Positions 18,580-27,964 of a stretch of 64,000 nt of DNA are shown here, in pieces. The notes under the pieces are model-generated. The model searched no databases. It was not told where the DNA came from and worked only from the letters and a program-made list of their open reading frames with translations. This stretch comes from Actinoalloteichus fjordicus. GTDB taxonomy: Bacteria; Actinomycetota; Actinomycetes; Mycobacteriales; Pseudonocardiaceae. The first letter of the stretch is position 1; every line of letters starts with the position of its first letter. A program made the translations under genes and the position numbers. Location of the stretch: positions 3,658,001-3,722,000 of the forward strand of contig NZ_CP016076.1 of assembly GCF_001941625.1 (NCBI RefSeq), in the 5' to 3' direction.

Positions 18580-19618
18580 GGCGGTCCCTGTCGGGTGCAG
18601 TGTCCGTGCCGATGCCGGGCGCCGGGGGACACGGGTCGGGCGGCGGCAGTACCAGGGCTGGTGCGGTCGGGGCGGTGGTCGTCTCCGGTGCGGCGGGCGT
18701 CGGCGTCGGTCTGTTCTGGTGGTGTCGTGAGTCGGGCAGGTGGTGGAGTGCCCGCCGCGCTCCGGCTCCGGTGGCGTCGAGGGGAAGCCAGATCGCGTCG
18801 GCGGGGGTCGCGTCGGGATGGTCGGCAGTGGCGGTCGCGATGGGGAGACGGTGCGGGTGGTCGAGGTCGGCCCGGGCGCGGGTCAGGGCGCGGCGGGCAC
18901 CGGCTTCGCGGCGGGTGGTGGGCAGCCAGAGCAGGAGCGGGGTGGTGATGCCGGTGGCCTCGGCGAGTCGGGCGTAGCCGTGGAGCTTGCGGGTCAGGAC
19001 GGCCAGGGCTTCGGTGCCGGTGTCGTATTCGAGGAAGAACTCGATCTCGCGGTCATCAGCCTGCCAGCGGCCATAGGCGTCGGGGCGGACGAGGTCGCCG
19101 AAGTGGGCGGCCACGCGGGTCTCCGACCACCACGCGGTCACCGCGGTGGTCGGGTCGTGGCGGGCGCGGCTGATCAGGCTGGTGAACCACTGGTTGATGC
19201 CGATGGTGTGGGCCAGGTGCAGGCTGTAGGCGATGCCGAAGGCCCGGTCTCGCCGGTAGCCGAGGTCTTTGACGTCCAAGCCGTCCTCGGCGGCCAGGAC
19301 ACTGGCGCCTGCGGGTGCGAGGACGTAGTGCATCGGGGCGGCCCCGTGGGTGGTGAACGGTTGGAAGCGGTCCAGGACGCTCCACTGGTACAGCTCCAAC
19401 AGGCGCTGGCGGGCCGCGCGACCGGAGGGGAAGGCCAGGTCGGTGATCTGCTGTGAGGTCAGGACCCGGTGCTCGTGCAGCATCCGCAGCAGCCACCGAT
19501 CCCGCGCGGTGAGCCGGGCGGCAAGCGCAGCCTGGTGTTCGGTCGAGTTCGCGATCCTCGGACGCGCACGGGTCGGTTGAGACCCGCGCAGGGATCGTTG
19601 TGTGGGCACGGTGGGCAT
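18569..19618 (-). CDS. Replication-relaxation family protein
   Basis: A 349-aa protein from ATG 19618; GGAGG lies 6 nt upstream and fixes the start. The winged helix LTARDRWLLRMLHEHRVLTS then QQITDLAFPSGRAARQRL is the conserved N-terminus of the replication-relaxation (Replic_Relax) family. A mixed alpha/beta domain with VRPDAYGRWQADDREIEFFL and EYDTGTEALAVLTRKL follows, which looks nuclease-like. Family members accompany conjugation genes of actinobacterial ICEs and plasmids and have been proposed to act at plasmid origins or as relaxase-like factors. The 3' end overlaps the hydrolase start by 11 nt. Confidence 0.8.
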   Translation of the reverse strand: MPTVPTQRSLRGSQPTRARPRIANSTEHQAALAARLTARDRWLLRMLHEHRVLTSQQITDLAFPSGRAARQRLLELYQWSVLDRFQPFTTHGAAPMHYVLAPAGASVLAAEDGLDVKDLGYRRDRAFGIAYSLHLAHTIGINQWFTSLISRARHDPTTAVTAWWSETRVAAHFGDLVRPDAYGRWQADDREIEFFLEYDTGTEALAVLTRKLHGYARLAEATGITTPLLLWLPTTRREAGARRALTRARADLDHPHRLPIATATADHPDATPADAIWLPLDATGAGARRALHHLPDSRHHQNRPTPTPAAPETTTAPTAPALVLPPPDPCPPAPGIGTDTAPDRDRHGR

Positions 19619-19733
19619 AGCGAACCTCCGAAGAAGACGGGACGGGGATACCGGTCGGGTGTCGCCTGCGGTGCCGGTACCTGAGGCGGGGCGGCGGGCG
19701 GCATGGTCGGGGCGTGGTCGGGATCTGATCCGT

Positions 19734-22259
19734 TCAGCCGGTCCGGCGAGGGTCGGTGCTGTGAGGTCGAGGGCCGCTCGTTGGTGGTGGCCCCGCCGGG
19801 TCGGTCGTCGGCGCCGAAGTCGTCGCCGGTGTGGCGGGCCGGTCACGCAGGGCTCGTCGGAGGTCGCGGGCGCGGCCGGGGATCGCCGGGGGCAGCGGGC
19901 TGGTGGTGAGGGTGAACGGCGGGGTGTTCTCGCCGTGCAGCACCAGGCGGGTGGCAGCGTGATAGGCGCCCAGGTGCGCGAGGTCGTGTTCGGTCAGTCT
20001 CGGGGCGGTGTGGCGGGCCAGCTCGCGGGCGTCTTCGGGGGAGGCGGTGAAGAAGATCTTGCTGCGGGCGTTGGTGGAGATGCCCTCTCGCAGGTCGCGG
20101 GGAAGTTGGCCGAGGTGTTGGTGGGCCAGAGTCATCGACACCCGGAAACCTCGGGCCTCGGCGAGCATGTCCTCCAGCGGGTAGGGCAGGTTGAGGAAGT
20201 TGTGGGCCTCGTCGATGACCATCGCCGCATCACGGCGATCCCGTTGCGGAGTGCGGGCGCGGCCGGTGGTGGCCTGCCAGGACTGGGCCACGATCAACGA
20301 CCCGACCAGCCGGGCCGTCTCCTCCCCCAACGTGCCCTTGGGGATGCGCACGAGGCAGATCCCGCCGTCGAGCACCCGGCTTAGGTCCACTGTGGAGTGT
20401 CCGGCGGTCAGTGCCCGGCGAACGAAGGGCCGCAGGAGGAATCCTCGGAGTTTGTTCATCAACGGGGAGATGACCTGGGAGCGGCCGGAGTCGGTGAGTT
20501 CGTCGTACCAGGTCCAGAAGCCGCGCAGGACGGGGTCGACGACTCCGGCGACGACGCGGGAGCGGAATGCGGGCTCGGACAGCAGGCGAGGGAGGTCGGC
20601 GAGGGTGGTGACGCCTTCCTGGGTGCGCAGGGTGAGGCAGGCTGCGCGCATCACGTCGTCGGTGCGTGGTCCCCAGAACGCCGAGTACACCCGGCGGAAC
20701 ACGCTGACGAGGTTGTCCACGACCAGGTCGGTCTCTCCGCCGTCGAGGGGGTTCAGACACGGCGGTGGCGTCCGGGAGTCGGCGTCGAACACCACCAGTC
20801 GATCCGCCGCCGAGGCGGGCAGGCGGGAAAGGACGTCGGTGACCAGGTCGCCTTTCGGATCGATCACCAGCAGGCCGCGACCGGCCTCGGCGTCGGCGAG
20901 GATCATGTTCGCCAACAAGGTGGACTTGCCCGACCCGGTGGCGCCGAGGACGTGCAGGTGATGCCGGGCATCGGGCACGCGTAGCGCGACGGGCCTGCGG
21001 TGGCCGCTGTCGGTGAGTCCCAGGGGTTTGGTCTGCGGGCCGGGCACGGGGATGCCCGGCGGCGGGGCCAGGGCCTTGGCTCCGGCGCGTTGCACACCGG
21101 GAGTGGCCTCGTCGACGGGCAGGTGCGCCAGCGCGGCCAACTCGGGCACCGACAGCAGGTCGCCTCGGCCGAGGCGCCGATCGGACACGACGCGGGCGGG
21201 GTTGCGGAGGCGGCGGCGGGTGTAGTGGTTGTGCTCGGTGTACGAGGCGAACGCCGCCGCCAGGGCGTGGGCTCGACCTCGCGCGGTCTGCCGAGCGAGC
21301 CGCACCTCCTCCTCAGAGGCTTCCGGAGGTAGGTCGGTGGTCACGGCGTAGCGCAGGACGGTCTCGTACTGGGAGCCGCGTTGTTTGGCGACCACCACGC
21401 GGTTCTGCGCGGCGTAGTCCAGCACCGTCTGCGGGTCCCCTCCCGGCCGTGTCGCGGAGGTGGCGCGCCGTCGGGGGGTTCCGCCGGGGGTGAGCAGGTC
21501 CAGGGCCAGGCCGACCGGGTGGGTGGCCAGGCCGGTGTGCAGGCGTCGGGCCGCGCGGCGGGCGCGGGCGACGCGACGGCCGGTCACCGGACGGGCCAAC
21601 ACCTGCACGCACGCGTGTTCCCCGAGGCCGAGGCCGACGGGGGCGCCGATCAACGCCCGCAGGGGGTCGGTGTCGAAGTCGGCTCGGATCGGCAGGGCCT
21701 CCGACCGGGCCAGGCGCAGCTGCCCGGCGATCAGCACCCGAGGCCGTCCCGCCTCGACTGCGGGCAGGGGCGGGCCGGCGGGTGCGGTGCGGGTGTGCGC
21801 GCCGGGCCACGCGGCCTCCACGGCCCGCTCGACCAGACCGGGCGGGACGGTCCCCGGAACCCACAGCCGCAGGGCAACCCCGGCGTCGGAGAACAGGTAC
21901 TCCCACGCGAGGTGCGGCTGGTTCCCGACCAGGCGAGCGAGGGCCGGGCGCAGCAGGCCGACGAGGTTCGACCACAGCGCAGGCCCGCCGGCGGCATCGA
22001 CGGTGGGCGGGGCGAGCACCGTCACCACACGGGCATCGACCACCAGCCGCCGATGGCAACGCCGTTGCCACCACACCCGGACGGCGATCAACACGGCGAG
22101 TGCTGCGAGCGCGGTGGGGCCGACGATCGGTCCCCAAGTCAGAGCCCATCGGCCGAGGGCAGTCACCACGGTGTGCAGGGTGCCGCCGGGGTCGCGAAGG
22201 TAGTCGCCGACCCAGCCGGCCGCCAGGACCGGCGGGCGGAGGTGCGCAGGCGTGGACAT
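19734..22259 (-). CDS. VirD4/TraG-like T4SS coupling ATPase
   Basis: An 841-aa protein from ATG 22259, with AAAGGAGG 7 nt upstream. A membrane helix lies near residues 43-62 (IVGPTALAALAVLIAVRVWW). Walker A is GATGSGKST near 439-447 and Walker B is MVIDEAHNF near 677-685. FFTASPEDARELARHTAPRL and the TLAHQHLGQLPRDLREGI segment are typical of TraG/TraD-like or TraM-type coupling ATPases in Gram-positive conjugation systems. It would pump or present DNA-protein substrates to the channel. It lies 33 nt downstream of the VirB4 gene in the same operon. Confidence 0.85.
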   Translation of the reverse strand: MSTPAHLRPPVLAAGWVGDYLRDPGGTLHTVVTALGRWALTWGPIVGPTALAALAVLIAVRVWWQRRCHRRLVVDARVVTVLAPPTVDAAGGPALWSNLVGLLRPALARLVGNQPHLAWEYLFSDAGVALRLWVPGTVPPGLVERAVEAAWPGAHTRTAPAGPPLPAVEAGRPRVLIAGQLRLARSEALPIRADFDTDPLRALIGAPVGLGLGEHACVQVLARPVTGRRVARARRAARRLHTGLATHPVGLALDLLTPGGTPRRRATSATRPGGDPQTVLDYAAQNRVVVAKQRGSQYETVLRYAVTTDLPPEASEEEVRLARQTARGRAHALAAAFASYTEHNHYTRRRLRNPARVVSDRRLGRGDLLSVPELAALAHLPVDEATPGVQRAGAKALAPPPGIPVPGPQTKPLGLTDSGHRRPVALRVPDARHHLHVLGATGSGKSTLLANMILADAEAGRGLLVIDPKGDLVTDVLSRLPASAADRLVVFDADSRTPPPCLNPLDGGETDLVVDNLVSVFRRVYSAFWGPRTDDVMRAACLTLRTQEGVTTLADLPRLLSEPAFRSRVVAGVVDPVLRGFWTWYDELTDSGRSQVISPLMNKLRGFLLRPFVRRALTAGHSTVDLSRVLDGGICLVRIPKGTLGEETARLVGSLIVAQSWQATTGRARTPQRDRRDAAMVIDEAHNFLNLPYPLEDMLAEARGFRVSMTLAHQHLGQLPRDLREGISTNARSKIFFTASPEDARELARHTAPRLTEHDLAHLGAYHAATRLVLHGENTPPFTLTTSPLPPAIPGRARDLRRALRDRPATPATTSAPTTDPAGPPPTSGPRPHSTDPRRTG

Positions 22260-22292
22260 GGGGATGCCTCCTTTCCACGGTGTCGAACGGGA

Positions 22293-24179
22293 TCAGTCGA
22301 TGTCCAGGGGCAGGTGCTCGCCCTCGGAGTCGCCGTCCCGCCACTCCTGAGGTGCGGGTCCGAGGTCGACGGCGGCGTCGGTCTGTCCGTCGTCGGCGGC
22401 GAGTTCGGCGGGGCTGCTGGTGGCCAACTGGTGCTCTGTCGGGGAGGCGATGCTCTGGAACGCGACCCGTTGCGTCCCGGCGGACAGCAGTCCTTGGCCG
22501 CGGTCGGCGGTGAGGAGGAACTGGCGTTCACCGTCGGAGAGGTCGAAGGTGCGCGTGATCTCATCGATCGCCTGCGGCGCCTGACGCAGCAGGATCTGGG
22601 TGCCAGCGTTGGCGACGACCGCCTTGCCCAGCTCGGAACCAAGGACGTCGGCGGTGTCCTGGGTCGCCACGGTCAGCCCTGCCCATTGTTTGCGGGAGGC
22701 CTTGGCCATGCGGAAGAGGAACTCCGCGCCGGCCTGCTCCTTCATCAGCAGCCAGGCCTCGTCGACCACGACCAGGCGGGGGCGGCGGATGGCCGGGTTG
22801 GACACCCGCCGCCACACCGCATCCAGGGTGAGCAGCGTCCCGATGGGCTTGACCTCGTCGGGCACATCCCGCAGGGAGAACACCACCAGGTGGCCCTCGG
22901 GGCGGGTGGTGGTGGGACCGTCGAACAGTCGCTTGAACGCGCCCTCGACGAACGGGTGCAGGCGGGCCGCCAGGTCACGAGCAGCCGGGTCGTCGGTGGC
23001 GGCGAGGGTGTCGCGCAGATCGATCAGCAGCGGGGCGGGGCGGGTCCAGGTGCGGGCGTCGGCGGTGATGCCCACCCGCCGGTAGGTGGTGGTGATCGCC
23101 CGGTCCAATGCGGCCCGCTGCGCCGCCGACAGCTCGCCGCCGAGGATGACGGCGATCACGGTGTGCAAGAACAGGCTGCGGCGCAGCAGGGCGTCTTTCG
23201 GTGCGGTGCGGCGGCCGTCGGGGCGGGTGTGCACGGGCAGGTCGAAGGGGTTGAGGCGGACGTCGTCGGCGCCCAGGTGCAGATAGGTGCCGCCGACGGC
23301 CTGGGCCAGGCGGGCGTATTCGTCCTCTGGGTCGATGACGCAGATCTCGATGCCCCGATACAGACTGCGCAGCAGCTCCAGCTTCACCAGATACGACTTG
23401 CCCGAGCCGCTGCGTCCGAGGATCACCGAGTTGTGGTTGTCCAGGGCGAAACGATCCCAGTGCACGAGGCCCTGGGAGCCGAGGTTGACGCCGTAGAGCA
23501 CCCCCGCCGGCGCGGCCGGGGCCGTCGGATCTGCGGGCGGCAGGTCGGGGCTGGTGAAGGGGAAGGCCGCCGACAGGGCAGCGGTGTCGAAGGTGCGGCG
23601 CATCCCGACCAGGTCCAGACCCATCGGCAACGTCGTCACCCACCCCTGCAACGCCCGATAGGTGGTGGGTTTGGCGTCCAACAGCAACGACGCGGCCAGC
23701 GACCGGATCGCGGCGATCTCCTCGACCAGCCCTGTCTCGGAGGCGGCGTGGATCGTCAGGTAGAGCCCGACGCGAAAGAGTTTCCCCTCGCCCCGGGCGA
23801 CGCGAGCCGACAAGTCGTAGGCGTCCTCGGTCGCGGCCTCCACGTGCGGATCGACTAGGCGGCCCTTCTCCGCCGTCTGCCGCCGTCCCGACTCCAACTT
23901 CGCCAGCTGCCGCTTCAGCCGGTTCGCCGCCGTCACCGGATCGACCGGCTCGACGTGCAGCGACACGTCGATGCGTCCCGGATAGGTCACCAGCGGCTGC
24001 AACCACCCGGGATGCACCTCGCGGGGATACCCGGCCACCGCCAGGGACGCCACCCACTGCGACCCGATCTGAAGATGGCGTGTGCCGACCACCAGCGACT
24101 CCGGAGTGAAGGCCGCCGCAGCGGCACTCGACCCGGAGGCGTCGGCTCGAGGACGGCGCGAACGTCGAGGACGTCTCAT
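22293..24179 (-). CDS. VirB4-like T4SS ATPase
   Basis: A 628-aa protein. ATG 24179 overlaps the stop of the PrgI gene as ATGA, fixing the start. Walker A is LGRSGSGKSYL near 250-260. The VirB4-type motif ICVIDPEDEYARLAQ follows. Walker B is RLVVVDEAWLLM near 461-472, then KASRKQWAGLTVATQDTADV (sensor) and AGTQILLRQAP. VirB4/TraC ATPases energise assembly of the conjugation channel at the membrane. No N-terminal membrane helix is seen; PrgI upstream probably supplies the membrane contact. Confidence 0.87.
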   Translation of the reverse strand: MRRPRRSRRPRADASGSSAAAAAFTPESLVVGTRHLQIGSQWVASLAVAGYPREVHPGWLQPLVTYPGRIDVSLHVEPVDPVTAANRLKRQLAKLESGRRQTAEKGRLVDPHVEAATEDAYDLSARVARGEGKLFRVGLYLTIHAASETGLVEEIAAIRSLAASLLLDAKPTTYRALQGWVTTLPMGLDLVGMRRTFDTAALSAAFPFTSPDLPPADPTAPAAPAGVLYGVNLGSQGLVHWDRFALDNHNSVILGRSGSGKSYLVKLELLRSLYRGIEICVIDPEDEYARLAQAVGGTYLHLGADDVRLNPFDLPVHTRPDGRRTAPKDALLRRSLFLHTVIAVILGGELSAAQRAALDRAITTTYRRVGITADARTWTRPAPLLIDLRDTLAATDDPAARDLAARLHPFVEGAFKRLFDGPTTTRPEGHLVVFSLRDVPDEVKPIGTLLTLDAVWRRVSNPAIRRPRLVVVDEAWLLMKEQAGAEFLFRMAKASRKQWAGLTVATQDTADVLGSELGKAVVANAGTQILLRQAPQAIDEITRTFDLSDGERQFLLTADRGQGLLSAGTQRVAFQSIASPTEHQLATSSPAELAADDGQTDAAVDLGPAPQEWRDGDSEGEHLPLDID

Positions 24180-25306
24180 CCCGCCCACCTCGGCCCGTCG
24201 TCGACCTCGGCGGACACGGCGTCGCCGTACGCAGCGGGATCGTGTTCTGCGACGTCGGGGGTGGGCTCGCTGGTAATGACGTCGTCAGCACCGGCCAACG
24301 AGGCCGAGGCGGGGATCAGCGAGTCGGGATCGCAGGCAGCGGCGAGCACGGCGGTGGCCTGACCGGCATCCAGCGGCGTCACCACGATCCCGGCCGGGGT
24401 GAAGAGTTCAGCGGCCTCGTTTACCCGCCGCAACAGCCGCGCCTCCGCCGCCCGCCGTGCCGCCTCCGTCGCCTCGAGGGTCGGACTGCGACGCCGAACG
24501 AGCCCGGTGAGGGTCGCCGTCGGGGACGCACCGCCCAGGCCCGGGTCGGTCGTGGTGTGGACGGGTTCGCGCAGGATGAGCAGGATCTGACGGCGCAGCA
24601 GGTCGGCCTGGGTGTCGAGGTGGACCAGGTAGTCGGCGTGCTCCCGCGCGGCGTCCTCCAACGCCGGGTGCGGCAGCGTCGGAGCACGCTCACGCAGCTC
24701 GCTGATCTGCGGGGACAAGTCGAGGTGCTCCGCGCGGATCAGAATCTGCACCGGGGCGGTCAGCGAGTGCAGATACCGGCCGAACGTCGCGACCAGCGAC
24801 TCCTGTTCGGTCGGGGTGCGCAACGCGAAGTTCACCGCCCCGCAGGTCGCCACCGCCGCCAGGCCGTCCCGGCCGAGATCGATCACCCCGGCATCGGTGA
24901 CCCCGTGAGCGGGCAGCCGCAACTCCGCAGGTGCCGCAGGCTGGGTGGTCGCGTCGCTTCCGCTCACGGAGGACGCACGAGCGGTGAGCCAGTCCGGCGC
25001 CGGACGTATCCCCTCCGGTGCCGCCACACGCAGAGCGGGAGTCCGGCGCTGCCGCCACGCTGCCACCAACAGCCGATCCAGTGTGATGCCGTCACGTCGG
25101 CCGAGGGCGATGACGGCGGCGGCGACACCGATCGGAATCCCGAGGGCGAGGAACACTGGCAGCGGCACCAGTTCGCGGGTCGACGTCCAGGTGCCGTAGA
25201 GGACGATGCCGGTCACCGCCAGGATCGCCAGCTGACGGGCGGTCAAGGTGCCGACCACCTGATCCGGACGGTCGACGTCGGCGGGAATTCGCACGGGACT
25301 GGTCAT
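24176..25306 (-). CDS. PrgI-family T4SS membrane protein (SCO6880-like)
   Basis: A 376-aa protein from ATG 25306, with GAGAGAGG upstream. The start of the chain (MTSPVRIPADVDRPDQVVGT) and the two hydrophobic helices near residues 25-70 (QLAILAVTGIVLYGTW, LPVFLALGIPIGVAAAVIAL) are the PrgI/VirB3-like hallmark. After GRRDGITLDRLLVAAWRQRR comes a cytoplasmic domain of 290 residues that resembles the N-terminal region of VirB4 proteins, with a conserved role in docking the ATPase. The 3' end overlaps the VirB4 start by 4 nt and the 5' end overlaps the VirB6-like stop. Confidence 0.8.
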   Translation of the reverse strand: MTSPVRIPADVDRPDQVVGTLTARQLAILAVTGIVLYGTWTSTRELVPLPVFLALGIPIGVAAAVIALGRRDGITLDRLLVAAWRQRRTPALRVAAPEGIRPAPDWLTARASSVSGSDATTQPAAPAELRLPAHGVTDAGVIDLGRDGLAAVATCGAVNFALRTPTEQESLVATFGRYLHSLTAPVQILIRAEHLDLSPQISELRERAPTLPHPALEDAAREHADYLVHLDTQADLLRRQILLILREPVHTTTDPGLGGASPTATLTGLVRRRSPTLEATEAARRAAEARLLRRVNEAAELFTPAGIVVTPLDAGQATAVLAAACDPDSLIPASASLAGADDVITSEPTPDVAEHDPAAYGDAVSAEVDDGPRWAG

Positions 25307-27450
25307 GACGACCTCTCTCCTTTCGGATCGGTGCGCCGCGGCGGCGGTGCGGGAGGACGGGGAGTACGCGGCAGATCCAGTGGCAGCCGCAGTTGACGGC
25401 CGCGACGAGGCGGCGGCGCGGAAGGCGGCGGGGAGACGGGCGCAACAGCACCGGGCGACGGTGGTGGGGAGGATGTCGTGCGGTGGACGCCGTCCAACGG
25501 CAGCCGGTACTGGCCGGTGCGATCCGCGCGGGTGCCCTGATAGGGATCGAAGGGCAGCTGCGGCTGCCGCACCCGAGACCGCGACGGCGGACGCGGCGGC
25601 GGAGGCGCGGAGCGGGGCGGAGGCGACGCCGCCGGGCGCGACGTGCGGTGGACGCCCTCCAACGGCAGGCGGTACTGGCCGGTGCGGTCTGGACGGTTGC
25701 CCTGATACGGATCCAACGGCAGCTCCAACTGCCGCCCGCCGCGCCGCCCGTGCCCGTGTGGCGAAGGCCCAGCCGGCTGGTGGCCCGGCTGCGGCGCGGG
25801 TTGCCGCTCGACGTCGAGGGGCAGTCGGTACTGGCCGTCTCGGCCCAGGACGGGGCGGTTCTCCGGCCAGTCCTTCCCCAACGGCAAGGACAGCTGCTGC
25901 CCCACCGCAGACGACGCCGCCGCGTTCGACGGGGACGGCGTCCCATGGCCGGATGTGCTGGTCGAGGATCGTCGAGTCTTCCGCACCCCAGGCAGCGGAA
26001 GGACGTACTGCCCGTTCGCCGCCGTCCGTGTCGACCAGGACCTCCCGCCGGCCAGTGGTGGAGACACCCCGCCACCCGCCTGGGCCGGGTTGCCGCCGCC
26101 AGCGGGAGGTGGAGCCCCGCCGGTCTTGCCAGAGCCCGAACCGCGTCCTCGGCCGCCTCCGCCGAGGAGCCCGAAGGTCTTGTACGCCAGCCATCCCTTC
26201 GCCAGCGAGCCGATCAACGACCGCCCGCCGCCGGAGACCGACGACATCACCCAGAACGGGATCTTGAACAGGATGTACATCAGCGCCAGGGCGACGACGA
26301 GGTTGACGAGGCTGCTGCCGTCGGGGCCGAACAGGGTGAACCCGCCGGGGCCCAGGAACACCCGCATCGCGGTGATCAGGGTGAGGCTCTGCACCACCTG
26401 GATCGCCAGACACCCGCCGAAGGCCTTCCACCACCACTTGGCGATGCCCTCGGTGTGCGGAAGGGCGTGGAACATCAAGGCCAACGGTGCTCCGACGACC
26501 AGGATGATCGTCATCGCGACCCGCACCACGTAGGTCACCAGCAGCGCGAGGAGCAGCCCGGCCAGGACCAGCCCGAGGATGATGATGAAGAACCCGCCAG
26601 CCAGCGATCCCAGGATCAGGTCTTCGAGGTTCTCCGCCGCCGAGGTCGCCTCGACGCCGCCCTCCATCACCGCCGCCGACAGCGCGTTGGCGACCGTGAT
26701 GGCCTGGGTGGCCACGAACAGCGACAGCGCCCCGGCGAGGAATCCCACCGCGATGCGCGGGATGAGTTCTTTGATCGTGTAGCGGGTCTGCAGGGACTCG
26801 TAGGACATGATGAGGATCCCGGCGATCAACACGAGCAGCCCGTAGGAGGCGAGCAGGATCTGCCAGGAGGACTCCCACAACTCCCCCACCCGAGGCAGGG
26901 AGTCCGGTGTCGGGGTCGTCAACAGTGTCCGCCCCAGCAGGTCCAACAACGGGTTCAGCGCGTCGACGACCACGCTGCGGATGAAGTCGTCCACGGCCTC
27001 GGTGACACAGGCGCCGATGTCGGTCAGCCCACAGGCCGACTCCTCCTCCGGCGCCTCGCCTGGCCCCGAATCCTGCGGCGGTGTCTCCGGCTCGGGCGAC
27101 GGCTCGGGTTCGGGGGAAGGCTCCGGCGGCGCCGGAGGTGCCACGCACTCCGGCGGCAGGGCCGCCGGAGGTTGAACCTGGCAGTCCTCGGGCAGTTCCG
27201 GGCCGGGGTCGCCGGGGTCGGGCAGGCACAGGACGGGGTCGTAGTCGGGCAGCTCGCACGACGGCGGAGGCGGCGGGTCCGGAGACGGCAGCTGCGCTGC
27301 GGCCGGAACCCCGCCGACCCCCACACCGGCCAGCACCAGCGCGGCGACCACCACCAGGCGGCTCAACACACGACGAGGCAGCAGGGACGGCTCGACAGAA
27401 GAGAACCGGGAGTCTGCGGGACGCGCGGATTCCGCGCTGCGAGGGCTCAT
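25303..27450 (-). CDS. VirB6/TrbL-like channel protein with repeated LPL-motif cytoplasmic tail
   Basis: A 715-aa protein from ATG 27450, 4 nt after the preceding stop; a GTG at 27474 is an alternative. A signal peptide (LSRLVVVAALVLAGVGVGGV) leads into a Pro-rich acidic segment (about 45-140). Six or more membrane helices lie between about 190 and 420, as in VirB6/TrbL. A Gly/Pro-rich tail of about 280 residues then carries repeated short motifs: GQYVLPL, QLSLPL, GQYRLPL (three times), QLELPL, QPQLPF and QLRLPL. Two tail units are nearly identical, DPYQG-R-DRTGQYRLPL-GVHRT. The tail is unusual and may bind a cytoplasmic partner. The 3' end overlaps the PrgI start. Confidence 0.8.
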   Translation of the reverse strand: MSPRSAESARPADSRFSSVEPSLLPRRVLSRLVVVAALVLAGVGVGGVPAAAQLPSPDPPPPPSCELPDYDPVLCLPDPGDPGPELPEDCQVQPPAALPPECVAPPAPPEPSPEPEPSPEPETPPQDSGPGEAPEEESACGLTDIGACVTEAVDDFIRSVVVDALNPLLDLLGRTLLTTPTPDSLPRVGELWESSWQILLASYGLLVLIAGILIMSYESLQTRYTIKELIPRIAVGFLAGALSLFVATQAITVANALSAAVMEGGVEATSAAENLEDLILGSLAGGFFIIILGLVLAGLLLALLVTYVVRVAMTIILVVGAPLALMFHALPHTEGIAKWWWKAFGGCLAIQVVQSLTLITAMRVFLGPGGFTLFGPDGSSLVNLVVALALMYILFKIPFWVMSSVSGGGRSLIGSLAKGWLAYKTFGLLGGGGRGRGSGSGKTGGAPPPAGGGNPAQAGGGVSPPLAGGRSWSTRTAANGQYVLPLPGVRKTRRSSTSTSGHGTPSPSNAAASSAVGQQLSLPLGKDWPENRPVLGRDGQYRLPLDVERQPAPQPGHQPAGPSPHGHGRRGGRQLELPLDPYQGNRPDRTGQYRLPLEGVHRTSRPAASPPPRSAPPPPRPPSRSRVRQPQLPFDPYQGTRADRTGQYRLPLDGVHRTTSSPPPSPGAVAPVSPPPSAPPPRRGRQLRLPLDLPRTPRPPAPPPRRTDPKGERSS

Positions 27451-27454
27451 CGGC

Positions 27455-27964
27455 TCAGACCCCGACGATCCCACGGAGGATCTCCACGACCAGCGGCGCC
27501 AACGCCGCCAGGCCGTAGCCCCATCCGGCGGACTTGAACGACCCCTTGGCCTTCTCCACCTCTCCCGGATCCCCGGCAGCCATCACATACCGGACACCGC
27601 CGACGGACAGAAACACCGTCGCCAGCCCCGCGAGGATGCCCATCAACCAGTCGCGAACGTTGGTCAACACCGCATCCACCGACTGGGCCTGCGCCACCAC
27701 CAGCACCGCCCGTGCACCCGCCGACGACGCCAACAGCAACACCCCGGCCGCCATCAACACCACGACCACCGCCACCCGAACGCCCGTCCGCCGCTGGAGG
27801 CGCCGACGGGCGCGACGACCAGACCTCGGATGTCCCGTGCCGGAAGGGCATGCCGGGGACGGGCCGCGCTGCGGCGAGGGACGCTGGCGAGGGTGATCGG
27901 ACAAGACCGTCTCGGAGTGCGGGTGCGGGGCGCACGAGTCGCGGGAAGCAGAGTTCACAGGCAT
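27455..27964 (-). CDS. VirB2/TrbC-like conjugative pilin
   Basis: A 169-aa protein from ATG 27964, with GGAGG 7 nt upstream. After a long basic N-terminal region (about 60 residues) there is a first hydrophobic helix (VRVAVVVVLMAAGVLLLASS). Then comes WLMGILAGLATVFLSVGGVR with YVMAAGDPGEVEKAKGSFKS, and a final helix (GWGYGLAALAPLVVEILRGI). The VGGVRYVMAAGDP segment is a hallmark of the TrbC/VirB2-like pilins of Gram-positive T4SS. It overlaps the previous gene by 10 nt and would supply the surface or channel subunit. Confidence 0.8.
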   Translation of the reverse strand: MPVNSASRDSCAPHPHSETVLSDHPRQRPSPQRGPSPACPSGTGHPRSGRRARRRLQRRTGVRVAVVVVLMAAGVLLLASSAGARAVLVVAQAQSVDAVLTNVRDWLMGILAGLATVFLSVGGVRYVMAAGDPGEVEKAKGSFKSAGWGYGLAALAPLVVEILRGIVGV

